Below, one piece after another: positions 33,394 to 48,300 of a stretch of 64,000 nt of DNA. This stretch comes from Sialis fuliginosa (taxonomy: Eukaryota; Arthropoda; Insecta; Megaloptera; Sialidae), in contig OY540809.1 of the NCBI GenBank assembly GCA_961205875.1, positions 19,852,267 to 19,916,266 on the forward strand, read 5' to 3'. Below the pieces are notes generated by a model. The model was not told the DNA's origin, made no database searches, and saw only the letters and a program-made list of their open reading frames with translations. A program made the translations under genes and the position numbers. How positions within the stretch are numbered: position 1 is the stretch's first letter; each line of letters starts with the position of its first letter.

Positions 33394-36300
33394 CTGAAAA
33401 TCAAAAAATGAATTAATAGAGTAATCGGGAAATTTTTTACATACCTTTTTTTATTACTTAATTGTACAGATTAGGCTAAAAAAATAATAAAAGCATTGAA
33501 CAAATATTTTTTTTATTGCTCAATTTTAAATTATTCAATATTAAAAATCGTAAAAATCAGCTATTGAAATTGGTTGAAAGGTTTGTGACATCATTACCCA
33601 TGTTCTGTTCAGCTGTCAATGTTGTTTGTATACTATGTTTCAATGCGTGAATTTTAAAAACTAGAAAAATAATAAAAATGAACCGAAATCCTCAAATTTG
33701 GGATTATTGTCCTTAAAAAGCCGTAATTTCTTGAGTATATTATTATTGTACATATTGCAACTATATAGAATAACTTTTAACTTTTTCCTTATGTTTCTTT
33801 TTGGCACAGCTATAAATCTTTTTGCAGGAGTTTTGTGAGTTGAATTATTACAAGGCATGAAACAATATTTATAACTTATTATTTTTCGTGCGTTTTCCAT
33901 GTTTATCGTTGACACTGTATATTTCAGCATTAACTGACATTTCAACACTGGGTAATGACATCACACAACATGGCACGCTAATTGGGAGCGTTTGAAAAGT
34001 ACCTTTTATTAAATTTGATATTTTGGGACCGGGATAAACTTTTGGAGTATGAACAAATTTTCTACAATGTTTTTTTTAACCTCTAGATAATATTAAACAG
34101 GGTTTTGGGGTTTTCATTTTTGACTGGATTACTCTATTCAAATTTATTTTTCCAAGCATCGACTTGTAATACCTTTGAACATTAGTTTGCTGGTTGATAA
34201 CAGGCGTTCCTTGAGTAATAGACCCCGATTTCGGATTTGCAGGTTTTGGGCTCGGCGCAGGCGTTGGAGGCTTCGGTCTCGGCGTTGCCAAAACATAAAC
34301 AGACGGCGATTTACTGTGGTAGTACTGTTCAGGCGGAGGCCGATACAACGGGTGCTGCATTTTCGGCATCGGTGGGTTAGGATCGCGCGGCCGCTTTATA
34401 CTCAAATCTAGGGTTTCAGGCTCGCGTTCACGGAGAGCCTGTTGGACTTGCATCACAACAAGACCTTCTCGCGGAAGTTCCGACTGTTGCTGCTGAGATT
34501 GCTGCGTCAGTTGCATAGGCTGGGGCGTAGGTATCGGCGTAATCGTTGCTGCTATCTGCCCGACGTTCGGCATTAGTTGCGACGGTTGTTGTGATTGCAT
34601 GTTAGACATTTGTTGCTGTTGTTGTTGGGCTGGTGGCCCGTGGCCCCCGTGAGAGTTGACGACAGATAGTGTCGCGAGGGATGAGTTGTCTTGGGCGCGG
34701 GGTTTGTATTCTCGTACAAACTTAATGTCTTGTCCTTCTTGACTTTTTAAGATAGATGATATCGTTGGAGTTATTCCGCTTAACTGTTTTAAAATAAATA
34801 ATAAATAAAAATTAATATTAAAGGGTATGAAATTAATGCCTATTTGACTTTCACTTTTTTATACATATAATTATATATTATATAATATAATTTGCTGTTT
34901 CTGAAAAAGGGCTCTAAATATACCTTAATACGTGATTGGCTTTAATTTTATAAAGTTAATGTTTGATACAACTTATTATCTCAATTTATTTATTTATTTT
35001 TCTAAGAATTTTAAAACATTTAGTAAACGGGACCCAAATTTTTCTAAATACGTATCTGACCTAATATTTTATATAAAAGATTATTATTATTATATTATCT
35101 AATATATTAAGTTTTATTTCTGAGATTATGTTTTTTCAACAAATAGGGCTCTAAATCTACCTTAATATGTATTTGTTTATTTAATTACAAAACTATACAA
35201 AAGCCTTAACAATAAGAAATTACTAAATTTAAATTATTAAATTTAACCCCTCTTAAAATAAACCTACAAAATATAAAAAAATTAGACAATTTTTATAAAA
35301 TGATAAATCTACTTACGTTACTGACTCCAGACGGCATCATCGTCGAGTTCACCCCCGGAGTCTTTTTCAGCTGCCTCTCTATCACATTCAGCATAAGATC
35401 CTTAACTGTCATTGGGGACACGTTATCATTCGCTCTACTCCCTTGATTCGGCCCGTTCACGACTGTTATAGTCGCCTGGTTCGAGTAGTTCTGTCTTTGC
35501 TCTTCGGCCGTTTGTCCCTCATCTGCAGTCTCCGTAGCAGAACTATCATAATCGGGTTTTGCCGGACGGCCTTCCGTTTGACTAAGCCCTGTAGTTTCCG
35601 GTGGGGAATTCGCAGATGTCGTATCACTAGACAAACGGTCACGAGGAATAATCTCTGCTATTTCCTCGCAGCTGGACGTCGTACTTCCTGATTCTTCTTC
35701 ATCTGTTAACACAGGTTTGCGTTCATCCCCGTGATGGGTCCGATTGTATTCCGCGACGATCATATCGAGACCGAGTCGTTTACGTTGGTCTAAGTAAAAG
35801 TTTTTTACCTGTAATGATCAATCAATATTAATATCTTAAATATAATTTAACCCCTTACTGAAATAAAAAGGTAGATTTCTACTTACTTGGTGTACAGGAC
35901 GTCCAATCTTCTCGCTAATAAGACTCCAGTGGGCCCCGTGTTCAGCAAGTAGTGTTCTTAGCTTGGCCCGTTCATCTTCACCCCAAGCGGCGCCAGGACT
36001 TCCAGCAGAACTACTGGATGGGGGTAAATGTGGTGCAAGTCTTCTTGAGATGCGGTTGTAGCATGCAGAACAGCATTTTGTCACACCTTGTGGAATTTCT
36101 GTAAGCAAATATGGTTTTATGGACTTTGTATAATAATGATTTTTTTCTAGATACATCAATGAACTTTTTCTAGGTACAATAATGAACTTTTTTTTAACTA
36201 TGAACAAAAATTATTGTTTTCTAGGAGCAAGTACTAACTTACTAACAATAAGTACAACAATAAGCAATTCTAGGTACAATAATGATTTTTTTTAGGAACA

Positions 36301-39300
36301 AGAATTATATTTTTCTAGGGACAAGAATTAGGTTTTTCTAGGGAAGGAATAAATTTTTTCTAGACATAGTAATGAACTTTTTCTAGGTACAACAATAGCC
36401 ATTTCTAGGTACAAAAATTAAATTTTTTTGGTATTACCTAGTATTGATTTTTTCTAGGGACGAAATTTTTTTTTAAATTTCTTTCTTTAAAGTACCAATA
36501 TTTTTTTAGTGACAATAATAATGATTTTTTCTAGGGACGAAAATTATTGTTTCTAGGGACAATTATAATTTTTTTTTTCTAGTTATAATCATTTTTCAAC
36601 ATACGGAATTCATGTACGACTGCTGTCCAGACATCCCTGGGTAGTTCTGTCGCCCATCTTGGAGGCATGGTCCGAAGTCGCTTAACTCTACCTGCACGTG
36701 AATGACTGCCAGTATTGGGAGTTGTAGCACCAGACGCAGTACTCACAGCTGCATTCGGGGCACCAGAGGTACCGCTATTCGCTCCTATTGCACAATAAAA
36801 AAATTAAACATCATACTTTAAACAGGGGTAAAAAAATGTATTCTTACCTGCAGCCGCATTAGCTCCCCCAGCAGCATTGGCCGAGCCACAAGTCGGTAAA
36901 GGGCAATGCGTATAGCGTGTCCGGATACATTTGCATCTGCAGGTATTGCAAACACGGGCTCCGGCCGGTACCTGGTCAGCCCGCAGGCCATACTGTGACG
37001 CGTGGGTCGTTGGTAGAGGCCTAGACTGCGTGAACTGTTCTAGCTCTGTCTTGCATACGGCGCAATTGTGTGGACCACTGCCTTTTTCTGTAACAAAACA
37101 TAATGATATAAATATTACATACATAAAATAATTTTATGCTTTCATTTAATTTTTTATAAAATACCTTAAAACTATACAATAGGCAAACTAGGCCCCTATC
37201 ATATAATAGGGCTTCTAAAAATCGAGATATTACTTTTTTTTTTTGTAAAATAAATCATAAAATAAGAAAACTTTTGGATTAAAACCTTTGAGGATCTCTT
37301 AATTTTAACCATATACGGTTTTTAATGGCACCTAATTTGTACCTAAAACCCCTAACTGTATACTTAATTTTTTTTATATAACATACTTGTATACAATTTT
37401 TTGGTTAAAATGCCGCTATTAAACAAAATAAGTAACATTACCGATTACAGATTTCTGAATTGGCGATTTATATTTTAATAAAAATAAAAATTATTTTATT
37501 TGTCTGCACCTTCGCCATATGGTGGAGGTGCGGGAAAATAATTCACAATGTATCAAAATATTCCATGAATGTATTAAGTAAGCAAAAACACGGGTTTAAA
37601 AGTTCAAACTACAAATGTATGTACGTATATTTAATACACTCCCCTCCCTCACATCCTAACGTGGGCCCACAGGTTATGACAATTTAATTTAATACACAAA
37701 AAAAAATCAGTAAATATTAATTTTTTTGTTCTACATTACAATTTAGTACAGAATTCTGTCAGTTTGATAATTCACTTATTAAAAATCATTTGTTCAAACC
37801 AACCAATTAATTAGGAACAAAATATTCCAATTAATTGCTTACAATAAATAAAATAAAAAAAAGTTACTTACAGAAGAAATGCGAAGTACATTCGTTTTAA
37901 CAATTATTATAAAATCATCCCTAAGGGTTTCTATTGTTTGCAAAATTTCCCCTAACTAAAAACCGCTGTAAAATACCCTTATAGCATCACATGTATCCCC
38001 TTATCGACAATTGATGTTTGTTTTTTTAATGAATCACATGTGTTTCGATGTTATATCCATTCATGATTATCATAGTTAAAAACTGCTTTTTGCAAAATAC
38101 ATATGTATTTCTATCATTTTCCAGAAAGTATTGTTGTAAAGGGATTGAGAAAGTAGGTCATGGAAATTGAAGATGCTGAGGTTGGTTACAGTCTTTAAGA
38201 GGCAAACGGTGAGAGGGGGGATCGCATATATTAAAGCAAAGTACATCTTTTTTTCCCAGGAGGTATTGTAATAAAGGGATTGAAAAAGTAGGTTGTAGTT
38301 ATTGAAAATAAGGAGGATAGTTACAGTCTTTAAGCAGCGAATGGTAAGAGGGGATCGCTTATACTAAAGAATAGTAGGTACGTATTTCTATCATCTTCCA
38401 GGAAGTATTGTTGTAAAGAGATTGTAAGTAGATCATGGATATTGAAGATGTCGATGTTGGTTACAGTCTTTAAGAGGCGAGCGGTAAGAGGAGATTGCCA
38501 ATGTTAAAAAATAATACTTATTTCTTAATTTTTTTCACGAGATATTGTTGTAAAGGGATTGCAAGTAGGTCATGGTAATTAAAGATGATTGCAGTCTTTA
38601 AGAGGCGAGCGGTAAGAGGGGATCACGAAGCAGCGTTGTCAGATCATTTTAATTGCGTATACATATATTTCAAAAATCACTAATTTTTTAACGCTTTTAA
38701 TTAATATTTTTAAAACAAAATAACGAAAAAATGTTAAATTTCGATATTAGAACTCCCATTTTCTATTAACGTATAAGAAATCATTATAAATGAATGAAAT
38801 TAATTTTTATTTGATAAATGCCTTTCTTCAAATCAAACAAAAAAAGTAATCTATCAATTCATATTATGTAATGTACAAAAAAAATTACCCCTTCTGTCAA
38901 AATTAGATACATTTATATATTTTTTTTGATTATCGGGTACAGATAAACGATGTATAAATATTTTAATAATTACCTCCCCCTCCCTCCCCCATTTGTACCC
39001 AATGTTGTTTTTTACGATACCATTAGTATATTACTTTTTGTTAGATAAAATCTACAACAAAATATGATTTTTGATAAAAAAAATTGTTAATATTTTATAC
39101 TTCAATAACATTAATGCGTTTATAAACACCAAATAAATTTTTTTTAAATAAACGTTGACATTTTTTCATAGACATTTGAGTATATTAATGAAATTAAATA
39201 TTTATTCGAATAAACATGAATTTTTATATGGTGTATTATTAAATAACAAATTTGATTATATAATAATGTATGGGTAAATTTTATATTTCACTGTAAATAC

Positions 39301-42300
39301 AGAAGATAAATAAATATTATATAATTCTATTTACATATTATACGATGGAAATATACAGGAGAACTGCCATTAAACGAAATTTCGTTAATCGATTTTTTAA
39401 ACTCTTGTCCGGTATCATAAAGGACCTAACAAATTTGTTAGCTAACAAACACTTTCATTGTGAGATATCAAACTTATATGACAGTTCTTTTGGAGTTTGT
39501 TGATGACTTTGACAAGTTTCGCGCACGCGTTGAAGGTAAATACAAACGGTATTAAAACAGTGGTGATGTTATGAAAATTATTTTGTACGGTCAAAGATGC
39601 CAACTGTGTTACAATTAGTTGAAGTGTCACTGCTCTAAATTCCATAACTAAACCATAGATACTAGTACAGTATTAATACCCCCATTTGAATGTAATTGCT
39701 AGCTAACAAATTTTGTTAGGTCCTTTATAATACCGGACATCTTTGTTCTTAAATTTTAAAATATATTTGAGAGGATATCAATACGCACTTAATTATTATA
39801 CCTTGACGTTGAATTACGAAATTTGAGAGCAAAAATGTAACAAAATATGTCAAACTTTGAAAGCTTATATCCCCAGAACAAATAATCTTAGAGTAATAAA
39901 TAAAATGCCAAAATATATCCTATTTATTTTAACCCTCCACCCTTCAACCCTAAAATACAGTGGCAAAAAAATAAATTATATGAAATTTTGTCTTTCTTAA
40001 GTTCTAGAATCAATATTCCGTATTTTTATTCTTCCTGTAGATTTGAGTTGCTGTATATTTAATAAAACAATAATTTAATAATTAAATTGGTATCATTTTT
40101 TTAATACACACAGTAAATATTTTCAATCTTGTGAAAAATTGGAAAATATTTATTATGTATACTTTTTAACATAATTTCAATAACTTTATATTATCATAAT
40201 AAAATATTCATAACTTCGTTATAATACAATTATGATAAAATGAAAGATAAACCGTGTCAACATCATTTCAGGAGTAATCAAATAAATATCAACATAGAAT
40301 AATAATATAATCATAACAAAAATTTTTTTTAATATTAAAAAAAAAAAATAATTTTTCATTATTACAATTATTGGATCAATAGACAAAAGTGACTTACAAA
40401 TATTTTTTTTGTTTTCCGACTACACGAAAACTACTGAACCGATTTTAATGGTACTTTCACTGTTGGTAAGTCTAACACCCTACAATTGGCAGTTACCAAT
40501 GTTTTTTAAAATATTTTTTAATCATCATGAACCCCTACAAGAAGGAAGAAAGAATTGGGTCAGGAGAGTAATTTTTGAAGCCAATATATTCCGTAATAAA
40601 AAAATCGGGTCTAAAATAAATCGATTCCTACCAACCCTACATGCACAGAAAAATGATCTAACTAATGGTGAAAACCGCATTGAAATCGGTTCAGTAATTT
40701 CCGAGTCTATAAGCCTCATACAAACGAACATTCATTTTTATATTATATATAGAGACAATGATTACAAAAAAATGTACCCCCCCCTCAATTATTTATTTGG
40801 GTGCGCCTATGCACCATCACATATATCGGCACAAAATAAATACGATTAACGGGAAGATTAATTTATTTAGCACCAATGTATCGGCAGACACATATTATAT
40901 GATTACTGAACAATAACACAAAACGCTTAAGTGTAATTATTAGCGTTGATATATTATTCAACTCTTCAATTACTCATATATGAGAGCGACGTGGACATCA
41001 AATTACAATAATTGCGAGACCACCTACCCAACATCCCCACCCCATTCCCCCCACCACCCACGGGTGACACTTGGAGAGAAATATATTGGTACATAGGATG
41101 TTAGTTGATTGTTTCATTATTGAAATCATCCCAAGGTACCAAATATATCGATTTTTATATATTTATACAGGATGTCCCGTAAACATACCGACAAACTTTC
41201 AGGAGTTGTCGCGGATAGTAAAATAATCGCTTTTTGTTAATAAACCCGTGCCAGCAAAAGAAAGGACACCGCACAATCTTTTGGTTGAATTTGAGGAAAT
41301 TATAGTTCAAATTTCAAAGTATGCTGATCAAAAGTTATAATGGGTACAACTTACGAAAATCTAAATCCTAAAGGATAGACGTTTAGACAATTTTGTAAAT
41401 TAGAATAAAGAATTTTTTTAAATTTGTAACATTTATTAATTTTATAAAAATGTGCCCCAACCAAAAAAAATAAAAAATGTCACCAAAAGCGATTATTTTA
41501 ATGTCCTTGACAACTCCTGAAAATTTGTCGGTATGTTTACGGGACACCCTGTACATTTTTTTATTTAAATATTTTTTCGGGGTACAAAATAGCCTATGTC
41601 CTTCCTCAGGATGCAGGCTATCCCCTTACCAAATTTCATCAAGATCGGTTCAGTCGTTCGACCTGAAAAAGTAACAAACAAACAGACACATTTTCGCATT
41701 TATAATATTAGTATTGATTGAGGTCTTACCCGGATTAGAGATACTTAAATAAGAATTATGACAACGTTGTAATTTTTAGCAAAAAAAATCATTACTTTTA
41801 ATATTAAAACAAAATTTGGAAATCTTGAGTCTTTTTTTCGTAACTCGGTCAAAAATGGCCGTATAATAAAAACAAAAAAAGCAAATTGAAGAGAGTCTAC
41901 AACAATCATTCATTAGATTTGGTCAAAAAAAATTACTCCAAAATTGACAATAGCATAAAATTGTATTGTCAAATTGACTTCAAAACATTTTAAATTTTTG
42001 AAACATTTTTTAAACGGAATATTATTCAATACTCCGGAAAAAGGAAAATTACTTCCTCCACCTTCTCCCACTCATAGATTTTATATGCGAAACAAATAAT
42101 TCAATATTATAATTTTCTTGTTTTCAATATAAATAAATTTTAATTATTTCATAAAGCAAATATTCATTTCAAAGAAAAAATCATACATATTTAATTAAAG
42201 CGTACAAAAAAAATTCTAAATACTCAAATTAAACATTTTTAATATTCAAATCAAATTTGAATCTATAAAAAATAAATTAAATCATATACAGGGTGTTCGC

Positions 42301-45300
42301 GGTAACTACTTTTGTTATTATTGAAGCTACAAGAACGGTTGAATGGGCGAAGTATCACTATTTTTCCGGGAAGAATAATGGCGGCCTCAAAAAAACATTT
42401 AAATGTCAAATTTCACTTATATATTGAAATAAAGCTTTGTGGCCGTTTTAAAATGAGAAAAAAAATTCTCCGATTTCAAAATTTTAAATTGATCTTTTCG
42501 TTTCAGGTCAATCAGAAAACACTTTTCGTTCCGTGTCACACGCATAACTCATGAACCACTGAACCGATATTAATGAAACTTGGTTGGATGGTAGGGTCTG
42601 ACTTGAGGACGGTCCCATTTAAAAATTATCAAAATCGTGGGTAAAGGTGAGGGGTGACATCCCAAAATATAGTTATTTTTTCAAGATATCTCAAGAACGA
42701 CACACGTTACCTAAAAATTTTATAGAATCTTTTTTGTAGAGCATTTAATTTTCTATAACATAGGTCTATAACATTTGTTGCAAAATATTCCCTTACAAAA
42801 AATCGTCATTTGTTTTTGTTTTTTCTATAAAAATGAAATGGCTAACCAATGCCAGGCAATTATTTGAACACTTTATCGGTTTTTATTTAAATTGTTCAAG
42901 GTAGGAATTCCAAATAAAAATAAATCTGTTTTTTTTAACCAACATTTTTCATCCCGAATATAGATACTTTTTGACCGATTTTCTAGTCCCAATAATAAAA
43001 AAGTTAGCAATGATTATTCAAACATCCTGTATACGTAAACAGATCCTAATTAAATTATAACTGTAATCATAGATGTAAAATAAAATAAAAAAAGAACATA
43101 TTTTATATGTAATTACATATAACGACACGGCTATGTCATTTTTTAATCCATCTGTTTACTTTGATATGTCACATGTCATTCAGGATATATTCCGAACAAT
43201 ATTTAATAGAATAATAATGCTTCGAAATGCTGCCTGTCTGATTTGGAACATTTGCAAATGACTGTTATATAAATGATCGTAAAGTGACGTAGTGAATTTT
43301 AAAACAATACCTTCGTTTTGAAATAAATCTTGCTACATAATTTCAAAATATTAGGATATTCTCACTTCGATAATTTATATGTTCGAGCATAACTAATATG
43401 CACCGATTTTGATAATTTTTTGTTTATTGGAAAGAATATACTTCCGAGGTGGTACCATATAAATTCTATCAGAATCTGACCATGGACTTTGAAGATACGC
43501 GACTCAAAAGGGAAACATAAAAAAATATTTTTTTTAAGAAAGAAAAAATAAAACCGACTTAAAAAACTAATAAAGGCTATAGCCGGGTAAGTATGCAAAA
43601 CATGCCTTTGCATAGATTTGACTGATTTTTTTTGGAAGTCACGTTCTATTTAACTTTCAACCTGACCAAATATTAGCTTCCAAAAATGTATACTTTTCGA
43701 AAAAAAAAATAATAAAAATAAAAATCTGTCAGTCGAATTTAACGGTGCTTATAGAGGTACTTATGACTCATCAGATGTAATTTTATTAAGATCTTCTGTA
43801 CATAGTAAACCAGGAAAAAAAAAACAAAAAACACTATGTTATACTCGATGGGCAATCACCATTTTTTTATAAACTACTTTGTATATACCCAAACAACATA
43901 TCAAAATCTCAAACTGATTCAAAGGGTATAACATACTCGAATAAATTTGCATGCGATCGTATCGGCGTAGCGCAGGCGAGTGCAATTGTCTTAATACTTT
44001 TAAAACATATCTAATTTCTTGCTAAACAGGGCTGGACTAGCCCGGAGGCATACCGGAAATTTGGCGGGGTCCATTGCCTGACAAAAACAAAATATAGAGG
44101 CCGTAGCCGGGAATATATGGACACTAACTATATTACAGGAAATTGAATGCTCTACAAAAAAGATTCTATAAAATTTTCACGTAACACGTGTCGTTCATGA
44201 GATATCTTGAAAAAATAAATATTTTGGGATGTCACCCCTCCCCCTTACACATGATTTTGAAATGGGACCGTCCTCAAGCCAGACCCAACCAACCAACCAA
44301 GTTTCATTAACATCGGTTCAGTTGTTCATGAGTTATGCGTGTGACAAGGATTCAGGGGACAGACACACAGACAGAACGACACGCAAGTGTTTGTCTTGAC
44401 CTGAAACGGAAAGATCAATTTAAAATTTTGAAATCGGAGAACAATTTTTTTTGTCTCATTTTAAAATGATCACAAAGCTTTTCGTATCTTCAATATTGCA
44501 AGTAAGCAAGTGATATCTGACGTCACGGACACACCACGTGACTTTGAACGAGCGTTTTGGCGGGAAATGTATCAATTGGATAGAAAAATATTATTTACAG
44601 CGTTTTTTTCAACATTACTCGTAATATACCTACTTATAATGTATACTAATATTATAAATCCGAAAGTGTGTCTGTTTGTTACCTTTTAACGGCTCCGATC
44701 TTGATGAAATTTGGCATCCTGAAGAAGGGCATATGCTATTTTGTATCTCGAAAATTTGATTGGATAAAAATTTATATTATATTTTAAAATTTAGACAAAT
44801 ACCCCATTGTGTTGATGAGAATTCAAACAAAGAAATAAATTATTTACTTAATTAATTTACTTTCATTACTTTGAATACCGACAATTGTCGATGAAGTTGA
44901 ATTAATTTAAGTGCTAGGTACTTTAATAAATATTTCACCAATTTAATAAATGATTTCTAATGTCGATTTTTAGATAATAGACAAATTAATTGTTTGCATG
45001 TAAAAAACATAATTAAAATATTAATATTTTAACTTGATTTCTTAGAAACTGTATTTTGTTTATTAATTAAACCAGTGGTCCACAAAATAATGTATTTGAC
45101 AATAAAAAAATAGTAACAAAAATTATATCAATTTCGCTTGCCTCCCAGGCCGTGATACATTTTTTTGACCAATAGATCTAATTTTTTTCTTCAATTTGTT
45201 TTTTTTTTGTATTGCTGTACAACCATTTTTAAGCGAATTATGAAGAAAAGACTTTCAGTTTTCCAAAAAAAAAAAAAACAATTATTCAAAAATATGTTGA

Positions 45301-48300
45301 AGAGAAAAGTCTGATCTACAAGTCATTCATTAGATTTGGTCAAAAAAATTTATCATGGCACGTGGGGGTTCACAAAATTGATAAAACAATTTAACGATAG
45401 AAAAAAAATTTAGGGCCCCAAAAAAATACGCAAGAAAATCATAGGCCTTTTTCGTGGGCTTGTTAAATAAATAATTTAGGTTAAACCTAACCATTCATAA
45501 TTTAAAAAACTGAAGAACAAAAAAAATTAATTACATCTGGAACATTTAAAAAACTCAATTCACTTGGACAATAAGACTGCTATAAAATTCTCTTTGTAAA
45601 TTTACAATGAGGTTTACAAAAATTACATTTACTATACAAACAGATGTAGAAAAGAGAGGGGGGAGGGGTGAACGCTGCTATACCCCTTATGCATTATTAA
45701 TTCGTTCAATTTATGTAATTGCTATCATATTGGTTGAAAATTCATACGTATTTTTCTCCATAGTAGAATTTATATGTTATATGATGTAGAAATGATACAG
45801 ACGTATAAATTGTCAATTAATATTTAATATTGATATGAACGATTTTATTCTTTTTAGAAAATTGGTTTTTTCAAAGCAAAGGAGTTTTTTAATTTAATTA
45901 TATATTTTTAAAGTGGAAAAGATTTTTTTTATAATTAATATTAATTAATCAAAAGAAATGTTGATTTTTTTAAGAAGTGTCAGAGTTCAGATGTGATCGT
46001 TTATGAGCTAATAGGGGGTGAAATTTGAAGGAAAAGTTATCTACTTTTCGAATTCAAGGTTATTTCTTGTTTTTGAATGTTTTTTATGACCAAATCCTAG
46101 TTAACGAAAAATTGGTGTTTTCGCAAATTTTAAGACAGTTATGTTTTAAGAAATTTTCTGTCTTAAAATGCTTTTTTTATATATTTTTATAGTATTTTTT
46201 TATACTGAGATATTCGAATTTTAATCAAAAAGATTTAAACAAACTTAAGGGGCCTATCATTACTAATGTAAAAAAGAAAATTTAAACTTTAAAAATCATT
46301 TATGTATAATCTCATGAAAATTTTAAATTATTCATTTTAACTTAACCCTTCTAATTCGCAAAAATAATTTAAATAATGTAAAATTTATCTTATTTTAATG
46401 ATAAAAAAGATCAAGAAATTAATAATAATAATTTGGTTCAAAAATTAGGTACATTTTGAAGTGTATAACTTTTTATAAAAAAACTTTAATTAATATTTAT
46501 TTCTCGAAAAACTTTTGAGAAAAATTGCAAAAGATTTTTAATTTTTATGTTTTTTTTTTATTAGGTACTGTACATTTTTTTCAATTTAACTCGATTATTT
46601 CAGCACGAAAAAAGTATATGACCATCTAGAAATTTAAAAAAAAAATCAAAAATTTTAATTTAAAAAAAATGTATACTGTAAACTCGAAAACCGAATTTAA
46701 ATTATTTTTATAACACATACGCAGAAAAATACTTGATGTTTACATATAATTACATTAAATATGTTTTTCCTTTCCGAGCATAGCCACACAAAAATACTTT
46801 TAATTAAATAATATACACCTTTAAATTTCAAAAAGAAAAACATTAAATAATAAACGATAGAATTACAGAAACCCAAGTTTAACAAAATAACCAGACAGGG
46901 AAAATTATTATCTTTTATTTAGTTCCACTTTTCTCGTTAAATTCTCTGTTAATTACATGGAATATTAAAATAAAACTTTGAAATTTAAACGTAATTAATA
47001 ATTTAAGTTGATTATGAAAAACGAACCTTCACAGCATTTAATTAACTGTGGACTATTCTAATTTGATTATTTATTTAATTCTGGAAGAGGCAAGAGTTAC
47101 TCTGACTGGATGCAGTGGCGTAGGATATTTATTTTATTTAACTCTTTCGATGTAAAACATTTCCGATAAAACTAAAAGTGATCCAACTTTTTATTTTACT
47201 TACATTTTCTTTTCATGAAGTCAATTTTGTATGAAACTACATATACGGAAATTGATATTCATGTGTAGTGTATTAAACAAATTAATATAATTTTTATTTT
47301 ACGCTAGCTGTGCCCGCGGCTTCGTTCGCGTAGCCTACGGAATTATTAGATACTTAACATTTAAAAAATATATAATTGAATTAAGTACAAACACAATTAC
47401 TTATTATTGTAATAATAACTAATCAACACCTAAATTATATAACAAAAACGAATCAAAACAAAAAATACAAATAGTTTTTGTTCTGTATTTAAAAGTTAAT
47501 TATTGAAAACAAAATAAACAATTGACGATTAAAAGACAACGGCGGAGCTGAAGGAGTTCGAATGGAGACCGAGATGCTCCGACGCAACACTTGTTCTTCA
47601 ATTCGCGCGTTAATAATAATATTTTACTGTATATATATAACTTATTTGAAGTTATTTCCTAAACTAAAAGACCAAATTGGATGCTGTAAAGGGTAAATTA
47701 CATCTACATTAAGTACTTATGACGATAACGATTAATGTTTTGCAGATTATATGTAAGTCCACTTAAAAAGAACCCAAACATTTTTAAATTTTTTTTGTAA
47801 TATAAGTCATTGTTGCTTAAATATAAAAGTTAGATATATGGTATCTTGGACATTTAGATATTTTGATTCTGCACAATTCTTTACTACATTATTTTGTTCA
47901 ATATTTAACGCTATAAACAGCGTATTGCAAAAGAGCGCGCTGGCGGCAAACTTTTTTCCGACTTGTTTTACTATTATCGTCACTGCTTATTTCTTATGTT
48001 ACCCAACGTAAAAATGCGCACTGACGGGCAGACAGACAGACGATGAGCTTTACATATATTAAGGATTAAAAAAAAATATTTCATTCAAATATTTAACTAG
48101 ACCAAATCTACCCTATAACTGCAACCATCTCCATAAAAAATTGCAATTATCGAACTTTTTCGATTTTTACTTTTTTGTCAGTTTTAATTTTAACTATAGT
48201 TACATTTATTAAACATTAAAAAATATATAGTTTATTTTCAATATTTAAAGTGCTTAACACTGCAACCCTTCATAAAATATCTGCCTTAGTACCCTCGTGA

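Noticed and set aside
32271..33416. Long plus-strand open frames opposite the last SMRTER exon
   Set aside because: They are antisense shadows of a GC-richer coding exon. The minus strand carries the N-CoR/SMRT motifs and fitting splice phases.
36146..36595. Regular short repeats that might suggest a CRISPR array
   Set aside because: Units are contiguous and degenerate with no unique spacers, and the locus is an intron of a eukaryotic gene.
40409..40849. 146-codon plus-strand frame in the SMRTER intron
   Set aside because: It overlaps ACTGAACCGATTTTAAT...TATATATAGA repeat-tail sequence and shows no transposase or other domain.
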